Shown one piece after another: positions 16,329-27,447 of a stretch of DNA of 48,288 nt. The notes below the pieces were generated by a model. The model searched no databases, was not told the origin of the DNA, and saw only the letters and a program-made list of their open reading frames with translations. Numbering within the stretch: the first letter of the stretch is position 1; each line of letters opens with the position of its first letter. The stretch comes from Pseudoxanthomonas beigongshangi. Its GTDB lineage: Bacteria; Pseudomonadota; Gammaproteobacteria; Xanthomonadales; Xanthomonadaceae. The translations under genes were made by a program, and so were the position numbers. The DNA is taken from NCBI RefSeq assembly GCF_016820515.1, contig NZ_JADHDV010000027.1, forward strand, positions 1 to 48,288. The letters are read 5' to 3'.

Positions 16329-18359
16329 ATGAATCCGTCCTGGTTCGACTCGCTGCTGGCCTGGATCAGCGCACATCCGGTGGCCGCGGGGGCGGTGATC
16401 TTCGCGATCGCCTTCTGCGACGCGGTGATCATCCTGGGCGCCATCGTGCCGGCGCTGCCGCTGCTGTTCGCGGTCGGCGTGCTGATCGGCCTGGGCGAGA
16501 TCTCCGGCCCCTATGCGCTGATCTGCGCCGCCATCGGCGCGCTGGCCGGCGACGGCACCAGTTTCTGGGTCGGCCACCGCTGGGGGCCGCAACTGCGCCG
16601 TCACTGGCCTTTCAGCCGCTATCCGCAGTTGCTGGACCGGGGCGAGGTGCTGTTCCGCCGCAACGCCATCAAGAGCATCCTGATCGCCCGCTACGTCGGT
16701 CCCATCCGGCCGTTCGTGCCGGCGGTGGCCGGCATGCTGCGGATGCCGATGAAGCGCTACCTGCCGGCCAGCCTGCTGGCGGCGGTTTCGTGGGCGGCCC
16801 TGTTCCTGCTGCCGGGCTGGATATTCGGGCACGCCTACGACGCGGTGGCCGCGGTCGCCGGCCGCCTGGGCCTGGTGCTGGGCCTGTTGCTGGTGGTGCT
16901 GGCCCTGGCCTGGGCGCTGGTGCTGTACAGCTACCGCTGGTTCGCCGCCCATGCCGATGCGCTGCTGGCGCGCGCGCTGGCCTGGTCGCACGCGCATCCG
17001 GTCATTGGCCGCTATTCGGCGGCGGTGTTCGATCCCGGGCGCCGCGAGTCGGTGCCGCTGGCGCTGCTGGCGATCCTGCTGCTGGCGATCGTCTGGGTGT
17101 GGTTCGCCTTCCTGGTCATCGTCATCGGCCACGGCGAGCCGCTGGGCATCGATCTGGCCGTGCACGAACTGATGCAGGTGCTGCGCAATCCGCTGGCCGA
17201 CCAGCCGCTGGCCGCGATCGCCTCGCTCGGCGACGAGCAGGTGCTGGCGCCGGCCTCGCTGCTGGTGCTGGTCTACCTGTGCTGGCGCCGACGCTGGATG
17301 GCGGCGGCGCACTGGCTGGCCGCGCTGGCGTTCGGCCTCGCGCTGACCGCGTGGCTCGGCGCCTCGGTCGATATTCCCAAGCCGCCGTCGGTCAGCAGCG
17401 GTTTCGGCTTCCCGTCCATCGCGGTGACGATGGCGACCATCACCTTCGGTTTCTTCGCGGTGCTGATCGCGCGCGAACTGCCGGGCCGCCAGCGGGTCTG
17501 GCCGTACCTGGTCTCGGGAATAGTGGTGGCGCTGATCGGCTTCGCCCGCATCTACCTGGGCGCGCACTGGCTCAGCGACATCATCGGCGGCATGCTGTTC
17601 GGCATCGTCTGGCTGCTGGTGCTGGGCATCGCCTACCGGCGGCGCATGGTGCGCTCGTTCTGGATCACCCCGTTGGGCTGGCTGTTCTACGGCGCCTTCG
17701 CCGTCGCCGCGCTGTGGCACGCGCCGCGCAACGTGGATCGCATGCTGGCGCAGTTCGAGACCCCGGTGATGGTGCGGGCGATGGCGATGGACGACTGGTG
17801 GCGGGAAGGCTGGCAACGACTGCCGGCGCGCCGCAACGAGTTCGACGACGAACAGCGCTGGCCGCTGGACGTGCAGGTGGCCGGGCCGCTGGCGCCGCTG
17901 CAGGCGCGACTGGAAGCGGCCGGCTGGCGGGCGCAGCCGCAGGCCGGCTGGGAGGACGCGCTCAACCTGCTGGATACCGATCTGTCCCCGGCCGAGCAGC
18001 CGGTGCTGCCGGCCACCCTGGATACCCGCGCCGAGAGCCTGCTGATGGTGCGCGACGGCGCCCAGCCCGGCCTGCGCTTCGTGCTGCGGCTGTGGCCGGC
18101 GAACACGCTGCTGCAACCGGGCGACACCCCGCTGTGGATCGGCAGTGCGCAGGTGTTGAAGCACCAGCAGGCGTTCCGGCTGGTGGGCGTGTGGCGCCCG
18201 TTGCGCGAAGCCGATGCGGCACTGCTCGCGGTGAGTGCCGCCACCGCGCCGATGCAGCACCGGATCGAACCGCACCCGCAATCGAAACTGCCGGTGCTGC
18301 GCGTACGCGCGGATGCCGTGCCGACCGCTCCGCCGGAACCTGCCGCCAGGAAACCTTGA
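16329..18359 (+). CDS. Fused DedA / PAP2 / LssY C-terminal domain membrane protein
   Basis: A 676-residue polytopic membrane protein. Residues about 1-190 form a DedA (SNARE-associated) domain with the ARYVGPIRPFVPAVAGM motif, linked to lipid transport in related proteins. Residues about 230-440 are PAP2-like. Residues about 470-660 match the soluble LssY C-terminal domain. PAP2 motif 3 is intact (R407-x5-H413-x3-D417 in RIYLGAHWLSD). Motif 1 is degenerate (PKPP at K351, no Arg-Pro), and motif 2 reads FPSIAV (P362-A365) where PSGH is expected, so the proton-donor His is missing. It may be a lipid-binding rather than phosphatase protein. Loss of catalysis is inferred. Confidence 0.9.
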   Translation: MNPSWFDSLLAWISAHPVAAGAVIFAIAFCDAVIILGAIVPALPLLFAVGVLIGLGEISGPYALICAAIGALAGDGTSFWVGHRWGPQLRRHWPFSRYPQLLDRGEVLFRRNAIKSILIARYVGPIRPFVPAVAGMLRMPMKRYLPASLLAAVSWAALFLLPGWIFGHAYDAVAAVAGRLGLVLGLLLVVLALAWALVLYSYRWFAAHADALLARALAWSHAHPVIGRYSAAVFDPGRRESVPLALLAILLLAIVWVWFAFLVIVIGHGEPLGIDLAVHELMQVLRNPLADQPLAAIASLGDEQVLAPASLLVLVYLCWRRRWMAAAHWLAALAFGLALTAWLGASVDIPKPPSVSSGFGFPSIAVTMATITFGFFAVLIARELPGRQRVWPYLVSGIVVALIGFARIYLGAHWLSDIIGGMLFGIVWLLVLGIAYRRRMVRSFWITPLGWLFYGAFAVAALWHAPRNVDRMLAQFETPVMVRAMAMDDWWREGWQRLPARRNEFDDEQRWPLDVQVAGPLAPLQARLEAAGWRAQPQAGWEDALNLLDTDLSPAEQPVLPATLDTRAESLLMVRDGAQPGLRFVLRLWPANTLLQPGDTPLWIGSAQVLKHQQAFRLVGVWRPLREADAALLAVSAATAPMQHRIEPHPQSKLPVLRVRADAVPTAPPEPAARKP

Positions 18360-18365
18360 GCCTGA

Positions 18366-18938
18366 TCAGGCGATCGCCGCGAGCAGCCGATCCAGGCGCA
18401 CGTGCGGATTGTCTTCCTGCAGCAGCATCGCCCGCTGCTGCGCGCTGAGCGGAAGCAGTTCCGCCAACCGCCATCCTACCCACGCGGCGCTGTCCATCTG
18501 CGCCGGGGTGATCCGCGCCAGATCCGCGCCGGCCTGTTCGAGCAGGCTCTGCAGCAGCGTTGCCAGCAGGCCGTGCTGGGGTTGCAGTTCGTCGTCGGGC
18601 TCGGGCTCGCACCACTGCACTTCGCCCATCACCAGGCCGTTGTCGCGCACGCGGGTGCGGATGACCCGGAACCGGCGCGCGCCGCGCACGCGCAGGGCGA
18701 GCAGGCCGTCGGGGCCGGTATCGAAGTCCTCGATCATGGCCTCGGTGCCGTAGGCGGCCGGCACCGCGGGCTGCCCCGCTTCCTCGCCTTCCAGGATCAG
18801 GCAGATGCCGAAACCACGACCGGATCGCCCGCAGTCGCGCACCAGGTCCAGATACCGCCGCTCGAATACCCGCAAGCCCAGGCCCGCACCGGGCAACAAC
18901 ACGGCATGCAGGGGGAACAACGGCAGGATTTCGGTCAT
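18366..18938 (-). CDS. LON substrate-binding domain protein
   Basis: A 190-residue protein made of a LON N-terminal-type domain only, without the AAA or protease parts. The opening EILPLFPLHAVLLPGAGLGLRVFERRYLDLVRD is diagnostic of the family. Conserved later segments are GTEAMIEDFD and LRVRGARRFRV. Stand-alone LON-domain proteins are common in proteobacteria, function unknown, probably peptide or protein binding. The start at 18938 fits the family. The frame is open further upstream without family resemblance. Confidence 0.9.
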   Translation of the reverse strand: MTEILPLFPLHAVLLPGAGLGLRVFERRYLDLVRDCGRSGRGFGICLILEGEEAGQPAVPAAYGTEAMIEDFDTGPDGLLALRVRGARRFRVIRTRVRDNGLVMGEVQWCEPEPDDELQPQHGLLATLLQSLLEQAGADLARITPAQMDSAAWVGWRLAELLPLSAQQRAMLLQEDNPHVRLDRLLAAIA

Positions 18939-19030
18939 CGGATCTCCGTCAACCACGGTCCAGGGTGGCGTATCGGAATCCATCCACGGAACAGTCATCG
19001 ACACTGGGCGGTGGTGGGGCGGGATCCACC

Positions 19031-20395
19031 CTACGCGGTTTCCCGCAGCGCCGCCAGGAAGCGGCGCGGCGCGCCGTCGAAGCCGCCGTTGGACATGAAC
19101 ACCACGTGGTCGCCCGGGCGCGCGATCGACCGCAGCGCGGCGATCAACGCCTCCACGTCCGGCACCGTGCGCGCGTCGCCGCGGATCGCGTCGACCACCT
19201 TGCCGGCGTCCCACGGCAATTCCGGCCGGTGCAGGAACACCACCGCGTCGGCCAGCGCCAGCGATGGCGCGAGCGCATCGGCGTGCGCGCCCAACCGCAT
19301 CGAATTGCTGCGCGGCTCCATCGCCACCACGATGCGCGCGTCGCCCACCTTCGCCCGCAGTCCTTGCAGGGTCGTGTGGATGGCGGTGGGATGGTGGGCG
19401 AAATCGTCGTACAGGGTGATGCCGTCCGCCTCGCCGATGACTTCCAGCCGCCGCTTGACGCTGCGGAAATGCGCCAGCGCCGGCATCACCGTCTCCGGGT
19501 CCACGCCGACCGCGTTCACCGCGGCCAGCGCGGCCAGTCCGTTGAGCACGTTGTGGCGGCCCAGCAGCGGCCAGCGCACTTCACCGAGTTCGCGGCCCTG
19601 GTGGCGCACGGCGAAGACGCTGCCGTCCTCGCGGATCAAGCGCGCGCTCCATTCCAGCGCGGGATCGAAGCCGAATCGTTCCACCGGCGTCCAGCACCCC
19701 ATCGCCAGCACTTCGGCCAGGCGCGCATCCTCGCCGTTGACGATCAGGCGGCCGCGGCGCGGCACCGTGCGGACCAGATGATGGAACTGGCGCTGGATGG
19801 CGGCCACGTCGGGAAAGATGTCGGCGTGGTCGTATTCCAGGTTGTTGAGGATCGCCACCAGCGGCCGGTAGTGGACGAACTTGCTGCGCTTGTCGAAGAA
19901 CGCGGTGTCGTACTCGTCCGCCTCCACCACGAACTCGCGGCCCTGGCCCACCCGCGCCGACACGCCGAAGTCCTCCGCCACGCCGCCAATCAGGAAACCC
20001 GGCGAGCGTCCGGCCGCTTCCAGCAGGTAGGTCAGGATGGTGGTGGTGGTGGTCTTGCCGTGAGTGCCGGCCACCGCAAGGGTGTCGCGGCCGGGCAGCA
20101 CGCGCTCGGACAGCCACTGCGCGCCGGAGGTGTAGCGGCGGCCCTCGTCCAGCACCGCCTCGACCGCGTCGTTGCCGCGCGAGAGCGCGTTGCCGATGAC
20201 GATCTCCTCGCAGTCCGGCGAGATGTTGTTTGCCTGGTAACCCTGCGCCAGCGCGATGCCGAGGTTCTCCAACTGCGTGGACATCGGCGGGTAGATTGCC
20301 TGGTCGCTGCCTTCGACCTCGTGCCCCAGCTCGCGGGCGAGCGCGGCCACGCCGCCCATGAACGTGCCGGCAATTCCCAGAATGTGGATCTTCAA
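19031..20395 (-). CDS. mpl: UDP-N-acetylmuramate:L-Ala-gamma-D-Glu-meso-DAP ligase
   Basis: Peptidoglycan recycling enzyme that ligates the recovered murein tripeptide to UDP-MurNAc in the cytosol. At 454 residues it matches Mpl. Evidence includes the N-terminal IHILGIAGTFMGGVAALA, the ATP loop GTHGKTTTTT, the family-specific FFDKRSKFVHYRP with NNLEYDHADIF, and the DDFAHHPTAI segment of the third domain. The extra Thr residues of the P-loop and the GTFMGG motif distinguish it from MurC. Confidence 0.96.
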   Translation of the reverse strand: MKIHILGIAGTFMGGVAALARELGHEVEGSDQAIYPPMSTQLENLGIALAQGYQANNISPDCEEIVIGNALSRGNDAVEAVLDEGRRYTSGAQWLSERVLPGRDTLAVAGTHGKTTTTTILTYLLEAAGRSPGFLIGGVAEDFGVSARVGQGREFVVEADEYDTAFFDKRSKFVHYRPLVAILNNLEYDHADIFPDVAAIQRQFHHLVRTVPRRGRLIVNGEDARLAEVLAMGCWTPVERFGFDPALEWSARLIREDGSVFAVRHQGRELGEVRWPLLGRHNVLNGLAALAAVNAVGVDPETVMPALAHFRSVKRRLEVIGEADGITLYDDFAHHPTAIHTTLQGLRAKVGDARIVVAMEPRSNSMRLGAHADALAPSLALADAVVFLHRPELPWDAGKVVDAIRGDARTVPDVEALIAALRSIARPGDHVVFMSNGGFDGAPRRFLAALRETA

Positions 20396-20612
20396 GACGA
20401 CGTTTCCGTGGTGAACGACGAGACTTTAGCCCAGTGCTCCCCTTTCGGCACGCCGGTGCGCCAGCGGCGGTGTGGCCCGGCGCACGGACGATGCAACCGG
20501 GGCGGGAGGCCCGGGCCGGTGAGACAGGGAGCGCGTTATCAGCGGCGTTCCGCCGCCTCGCGGTGGGCCGCCATGCAATCACTCAGCGGCCGCAGCCGTG
20601 CGGAAGCCGGCC

Positions 20613-21191
20613 TCAGCCGACTTCCTTGGCCGGCGCCAACGCTTCGATCAGGCGGCTGAACACCTCGTCCAGCGAACCGACGCCATCGACGACGGTGAGC
20701 TGGCCGTGCTGGCGGTAGTACTCGATGACCGGCGCGGTCTGGCTGGTGTACTTGTCCAGACGGTTGCGGACCACGTCCGGGGAATCGTCGTCGCGGCCTT
20801 CGGCCTTGGCGCGGCCGGCGATGCGTTCCACCAGCAGATCGGTGGGGACTTCCAGCTGCACCGCGAAATCCATCGGCTGGCGGATCCGCTCCAGCAGCAC
20901 GCCCAGAGCGTCGGCCTGGACCAGGTTGCGCGGGTAGCCGTCGAGGATGAAACCGTTGGCGGTGTCCGGACGGGCGAACCGATCCTCCAGCATGCCCAGC
21001 AGGATCTCGTCGCTGACGAAATCGCCGCGCGCCATGATTTCCTTGGCCTGCACGCCCAGCGGCGTGCCCGCCGCGACTTCCGCGCGGAGCAGATCACCGG
21101 TGGAAATGTGGGGAACCTGCAGATATTCCTTCAGACGCGCCGCCTGAGTGCCCTTGCCCGACCCGGGGGGGCCCAGTAGAACCAATCGCAT
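20613..21191 (-). CDS. adk: Adenylate kinase
   Basis: Transfers phosphate between ATP and AMP to balance adenine nucleotides. The 192-residue protein has the P-loop GPPGSGKGT (residues 7-15), HISTGDLLRAEV, the FILDGYPRNLVQADAL segment and RDDDSPDVVRNRL. The LID region (GRAKAEGRDDDSP) is short and lacks the zinc Cys residues, so this is the short-type enzyme typical of xanthomonads. FILDGYPRN carries Tyr where Phe is common. It is divergent from pfp, with 121 bp between the two starts. Confidence 0.96.
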   Translation of the reverse strand: MRLVLLGPPGSGKGTQAARLKEYLQVPHISTGDLLRAEVAAGTPLGVQAKEIMARGDFVSDEILLGMLEDRFARPDTANGFILDGYPRNLVQADALGVLLERIRQPMDFAVQLEVPTDLLVERIAGRAKAEGRDDDSPDVVRNRLDKYTSQTAPVIEYYRQHGQLTVVDGVGSLDEVFSRLIEALAPAKEVG

Positions 21192-21312
21192 TGTGTAACT
21201 CCCGAACTAGAATCCTGCTGGCGGTGCCGGGCGGCGGGATCCCCCGCGCCTCGCTGCACCGCGTCATCTGTGTGAAGCTTACCGCATCCCAGCAACCCGG
21301 AACGTACCCCCC

Positions 21313-22569
21313 ATGTCCCAGGGCACCCTACTTTATGCGCAGTCCGGCGGTGTCACCGCCGTCATCAACGCCACCGCCGCGGCCGTTATCGGCGAGGCAC
21401 GCGCCCGTAAAATCAAGGTCTTGGCGGCCCGCAACGGCATCCTCGGCGCCCTGCGCGAGGAGCTGATCGACACCAGCAAGGAGTCCGCCGCGGCCATCCG
21501 CGCGCTGGCCCAGACCCCCGGTGGCGCGTTCGGCTCCTGCCGGGTCAAGCTGAAGTCGCTGGAGGCCGACCGCGCCCGCTACGAACGCCTGCTGGCGGTA
21601 TTCAAGGCCCACGACGTGCGCTGGTTCCTCTACAACGGCGGCAACGACTCGGCCGATACCGCGCTCAAGGTGTCGCAGTTGGCCAAGGCCTTCGACTACC
21701 CGTTGACCTGCATCGGCGTGCCCAAGACGGTCGACAACGATCTGGCCGTCACCGACACCTGCCCGGGCTTCGGTTCGGCCGCCAAGTACACCGCGGTATC
21801 CGTGCGCGAGGCGGCGCTGGACGTGGCGGCGATGGCCGAGACCTCCACCAAGGTGTTCGTGTACGAGGCCATGGGCCGCCACGCCGGCTGGCTGGCCGCG
21901 GCCGCCGGCCTGGCCGGGCAGTCGCCGGACGACGCGCCCCAGATCATCCTGTTCCCGGAGCGCGCCTACGACGAGACGGCGTTCCTGGCCCAGGTGAAGA
22001 AGGTCGTGGCCAAGGTCGGCTGGTGCGTGGTGGTGGCCAGCGAGGGCATCCAGCACGCCGACGGCCGCTTCGTCGCCGACGCCGGCGGCGGCAAGGATTC
22101 GTTCGGGCACACCCAGCTCGGCGGCGTGGCGTCCTATCTGGCCGGCCGGGTCAAGGACCAGTTGGGCTTCAAGGTCCACTGGACCCTGCCCGACTACCTG
22201 CAGCGCTCGGCCCGCCACATCGCCTCGAAGACCGACTGGGAACAGGCCCAGGCGGTCGGCAAGGCCGCGGTCCAGTACGCGCTGAAGGGACAGAACGCGG
22301 TGATGCCGGTGATCGTGCGCACGTCCGACGCGCCGTACCGCTGGAAGATCGAAGCCGCGCCGCTGGAAAAAGTCGCCAACCACGAAAAGAAGATGCCGAA
22401 CGGCTTCCTGCGTAAGGACGGCTACGGCATCACCGCCGCCGCGCGCAAATACCTGGAGCCGCTGATCCGCGGCGAGGCCTATCCCGAGTTCGGCCGCGAC
22501 GGCCTGCCGAAGTACGTCGCGCTGAAGAACGTGGCGGTGAAGCAGAAGCTGCCGAAGTGGGAGGGGTGA
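21313..22569 (+). CDS. pfp: Pyrophosphate-type 6-phosphofructokinase
   Basis: Phosphorylates fructose-6-phosphate using PPi rather than ATP, reversibly. The 418-residue protein has GGNDS in the phosphate-donor loop, where ATP enzymes have Gly in place of Asp, and the PKTVDND motif with the Lys typical of PPi-dependent enzymes. The FVYEAMGRHAGWLA segment binds the sugar phosphate. It is divergent from adk and lies about 2.3 kb upstream of the H+-pyrophosphatase gene, so several PPi-linked functions are close together. Donor preference follows from motifs and was not tested. Confidence 0.93.
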   Translation: MSQGTLLYAQSGGVTAVINATAAAVIGEARARKIKVLAARNGILGALREELIDTSKESAAAIRALAQTPGGAFGSCRVKLKSLEADRARYERLLAVFKAHDVRWFLYNGGNDSADTALKVSQLAKAFDYPLTCIGVPKTVDNDLAVTDTCPGFGSAAKYTAVSVREAALDVAAMAETSTKVFVYEAMGRHAGWLAAAAGLAGQSPDDAPQIILFPERAYDETAFLAQVKKVVAKVGWCVVVASEGIQHADGRFVADAGGGKDSFGHTQLGGVASYLAGRVKDQLGFKVHWTLPDYLQRSARHIASKTDWEQAQAVGKAAVQYALKGQNAVMPVIVRTSDAPYRWKIEAAPLEKVANHEKKMPNGFLRKDGYGITAAARKYLEPLIRGEAYPEFGRDGLPKYVALKNVAVKQKLPKWEG

Positions 22570-22752
22570 GCGGGAGATGGCGTCCGCGATGAAACATCGT
22601 GGCGCCGTCTTCCTGCTCGTTTCCTTGTTCACCATTCAATGACGCGGGGGGACCAAGTCCCACCGTCGCCCCAAACTTCGCCGTGATATCCCCTATGCAG
22701 TTCCCCACGCCTGCGCTAGCCTGCGCGCGGGGAAATCTGGAGGGGAAACCCG

Positions 22753-23379
22753 ATGTCGACGGTTCGCGCCTTGCCGGCGCTGGCGTTGCTGTGCGCGTCC
22801 GCCGTCGCTGGCGCCGTCACGCCGGGTCAGGCGATTCCCTCCATTCCCGCGGTTCCACCATCGGCGCCCGTCACGGTACCGGCCTGCCCGCCATCGGAAG
22901 GCGCGGAGCTGGAACTCGCACTCGCGGACACCTTGAATTCCGCCCGCACCCAACGCGGCGAACGCTTTCGCCTGACGCTTGTCGAGCCCGTGATCACTTC
23001 CGACGGCACCTTGCCCGCCGGCACCGCCGGCGTCGGTGAAGTCGTGCATGCCGAGCCGTCGCGCGGCGGCGGCAAGCCGGGCGAAATCCTGCTGGCGGCG
23101 CGGTATCTCGAATACCAGGGCGAGCAGATACGACTGCGCGGTTTCAAGCTGGGCGGCAGCGGCCAGGATCGCTCGCGTGCCGCGATCGGCACGGCCGTCG
23201 TGGCCGGTCCCTTCGCCTATTTCCTCAAGGGCAGGGAAATCGAACTGCCCGCCGGCACCCGCGCGCGGGCCCGGCTCGCGCAGGCGCTGCCGCCATCGGC
23301 ATCGCCGTCGCCGGCCTGCGCCATCGCGCGGACGCCGCCAACCGAATCCCCACGCACCACCACCCAACCAACGGAGTAG
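22753..23379 (+). CDS. Secreted protein of unknown function
   Basis: A 208-residue protein with a likely Sec signal peptide (residues 1-20, ending near AGA). The mature part begins with a proline-rich linker, followed by a compact domain with alternating hydrophobic residues (RFRLTLVEPVITSDGTLPAGTAGVGEVV), suggesting a beta-rich fold. A Gly-rich patch (SRGGGKPGE) lies mid-domain, and the C-terminus is low-complexity Pro, Thr and Ser. I do not recognise the family. It is separated by 7 bp from the following DUF2846 gene and is probably cotranscribed. Confidence 0.75.
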   Translation: MSTVRALPALALLCASAVAGAVTPGQAIPSIPAVPPSAPVTVPACPPSEGAELELALADTLNSARTQRGERFRLTLVEPVITSDGTLPAGTAGVGEVVHAEPSRGGGKPGEILLAARYLEYQGEQIRLRGFKLGGSGQDRSRAAIGTAVVAGPFAYFLKGREIELPAGTRARARLAQALPPSASPSPACAIARTPPTESPRTTTQPTE

Positions 23380-23386
23380 AGCATCC

Positions 23387-23938
23387 ATGCGTTTCCGCCT
23401 GACCCGCCTCGTGATCGCCGCAGTCCTGTGTGCCCCGTTCGCCATCGCCGCCCAGGAAGCCGCCACCGCGGCGCCGGCGGAAGCGGCCGATGCCGCCCCC
23501 TCGCCCGCGCCACAGGAACAAGCAGCACCTGCGCCGGCCCCCGCCGCCGACGCGCCCGCGCCGGCATCGCAGTCCAAGGGCGCGATCGCCATCGCCGCTC
23601 CGGAGGCCGGCAAGGGCCAGATCGTGTTCTTCCGTGAAAAGAAATTTGCCGGCGCCGCCGTCAACTACATCGTCCGCGAAGGCGAAACCGAACTGGGCAA
23701 GCTGAGCAGCGGCAGCTATTTCGTCGTCGCGGTGGAACCCGGCGCGCACGCCTACACCGTGCATTCGGAAGCCAAGGACGTGCTCAACCTGGAAGTGGAA
23801 GCCGGCGAGACCTACTACGTGATCGGCGGCATCACCATGGGCTTCCTGGCGGGCCGGCCGAACCTGTCGCCGTCGGATCAGGCCGCGTTCGACGCCATGT
23901 CCGGCAAGCTCAAGCCGTCCAAGCCGTTGAAGAACTGA
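23387..23938 (+). CDS. DUF2846 domain secreted protein
   Basis: A 183-residue exported protein with a signal peptide (residues 1-22, ending AIAAQ). A long Ala/Pro-rich linker covers residues 23-75, and a C-terminal DUF2846 domain spans about residues 78-165. Domain features are GQIVFFREKKFAGAAVNYIV, LSSGSYFVVAVEPGAHAYTV and VEAGETYYVIGGI. The family is periplasmic or lipoprotein-like with unknown role. It immediately follows another secreted protein gene on the same strand. Confidence 0.85.
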   Translation: MRFRLTRLVIAAVLCAPFAIAAQEAATAAPAEAADAAPSPAPQEQAAPAPAPAADAPAPASQSKGAIAIAAPEAGKGQIVFFREKKFAGAAVNYIVREGETELGKLSSGSYFVVAVEPGAHAYTVHSEAKDVLNLEVEAGETYYVIGGITMGFLAGRPNLSPSDQAAFDAMSGKLKPSKPLKN

Positions 23939-23949
23939 GTTTTATCCAC

Positions 23950-23981
23950 CGGCGCACGCGCGGCTGGGCCCGCGTGCGCCG
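23950..23981. terminator. Strong GC hairpin between convergent genes
   Basis: An 11-bp perfect stem (CGGCGCACGCG with CGCGTGCGCCG) around a 10-nt loop lies 12 nt after the DUF2846 gene stop. Neither strand has a good T tract, so intrinsic termination is uncertain. Confidence 0.4.
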
Positions 23982-24083
23982 CGTGTGGTCATTGCGCGCG
24001 TGGTGGGAATGACGCGGCGTGATTCGAACGGATTGCTCGACCATCGTCGAGCAACGACGATGGCCGTCAGGCAGGTCCCCACC

Positions 24084-24611
24084 CTAGGGACACTTGCCCT
24101 CGACCTTCATCACGGCGGCGAACAGCGGAATCTTCGCCTGCGCGATCTTGCCGGCGGCGATGTCCTGCTTGGCGTCTTCCAGATAGATGCGGGCCTGGCC
24201 CTGGCCATCCTTGTCCGGCGTGCTGACCGCCACCGGCTTGCGCCAGATGCGGACGACCGCCTGTTGCGAGGCGCAGGCCGCGCTCGGAATGCGGATCACG
24301 TCGTTGAGCAGCCAGCCCGACGCCGTGTCCGGCTTGGCCTTGGCCGCGTCCAGCAGGCGCGCGCGCGGCTGGCACTGCGCGCTGGTGCGGACCACGCTGA
24401 AACGGTAGGGCTGCGCCGCATCGCCGGTGAACATGCCCTCGAAACGGGCGCACGCCTCCGGAATCTGGCGGATGGTATGGACCGCGCCCACCGCCTGCGC
24501 GGTGGCGGCGCCGGGCCGCTTGATCTCCGGCTGCGGTTCGGCCGCAAACGCCGGCAGGACAACGGCGGCGGCCAGGGTGGCGGTGAGGACGAGGGGGGAA
24601 ATCGGACGCAT
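24084..24611 (-). CDS. Secreted protein of unknown function
   Basis: A 175-residue protein with a clear Sec signal peptide ([24 protein letters not shown], cleavage near residue 24). Four Cys remain in the mature protein ([24 protein letters not shown] and the C-terminal GKCP), allowing two periplasmic disulfides. I recognise no named domain. The ATG at 24611 is the only start that yields a proper signal peptide. It is convergent with the DUF2846 gene and divergent from hppA. Confidence 0.8.
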   Translation of the reverse strand: MRPISPLVLTATLAAAVVLPAFAAEPQPEIKRPGAATAQAVGAVHTIRQIPEACARFEGMFTGDAAQPYRFSVVRTSAQCQPRARLLDAAKAKPDTASGWLLNDVIRIPSAACASQQAVVRIWRKPVAVSTPDKDGQGQARIYLEDAKQDIAAGKIAQAKIPLFAAVMKVEGKCP

Positions 24612-24674
24612 CGGGCAACCTCGGGAACACGACCGCGCAAGGCTGGCACGGCCTGCCTGAACCCCGGCTCGTGG

Positions 24675-24704
24675 TTGGCGGGCGGGCCGGGCTCGGGTCA
24701 TACT
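24675..24704 (+). promoter_or_regulatory. Candidate promoter for the H+-pyrophosphatase gene
   Basis: TTGGCG at 24675-24680, an 18-bp spacer and CATACT at 24699-24704. It would give a leader of about 155 nt before the ATG at 24866, which is preceded by a GGGAGGGG ribosome-binding region. Confidence 0.35.
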
Positions 24705-24865
24705 CGGGGCGCTCCAGGGATTGTCTGAACACGTCGGTATCCGCGCGGCCCCTCGCCGCAGTGGCTGTATCCCGTTCGACAGGCTCCATCGGGATCACCG
24801 CCCCACCCGGATTTTCGACCGGTCATGCACTCGCCGGACGTCATCCATCTACCTTGGGAGGGGTC

Positions 24866-27280
<2,415 letters not shown>

Positions 27281-27309
27281 CGCGAACCGGCATTCGTCGG
27301 CGCAATCAG

Positions 27310-27340
27310 ACAGGGCGGCCAATGGCCGCCCTGTTTGTTG
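27310..27340 (+). terminator. Rho-independent terminator after hppA
   Basis: The 11-bp stem ACAGGGCGGCC / GGCCGCCCTGT (27310-27320 with 27324-27334) with an AAT loop is followed by TTGTTG. It lies 30 bp after the hppA stop codon. Confidence 0.8.
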
Positions 27341-27354
27341 TGGATACCCCATCT

Positions 27355-27437
27355 TGTGGGAGCGACGTAAGTCGCGATGCGCCGATCTTCGACGGATGCG
27401 GTCCCGTAAGAGCCTCGCGACTTACGTCGCTCCCACA
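27355..27437. repeat. GTGGGAGCGAC-type REP pair with perfect 23-bp arms
   Basis: Arms 27355-27377 and 27415-27437 are exact reverse complements (TGTGGGAGCGACGTAAGTCG core). It lies between the hppA terminator and the 3' end of the convergent lipoprotein gene. The arms match those at 11869-11957 closely. Confidence 0.88.
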
Positions 27438-27447
27438 GGTCAGGGAC

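Noticed and set aside
16263..18281. A 672-codon minus-strand frame opposite the DedA/PAP2/LssY gene
   Set aside because: Composition is low-complexity (Gln, Arg, His) and the plus strand encodes a well-defined membrane protein.
24671..24865. Upstream in-frame extension of hppA by 65 residues
   Set aside because: It overlaps the probable promoter, lacks family resemblance, and a strong ribosome-binding region precedes the ATG at 24866.
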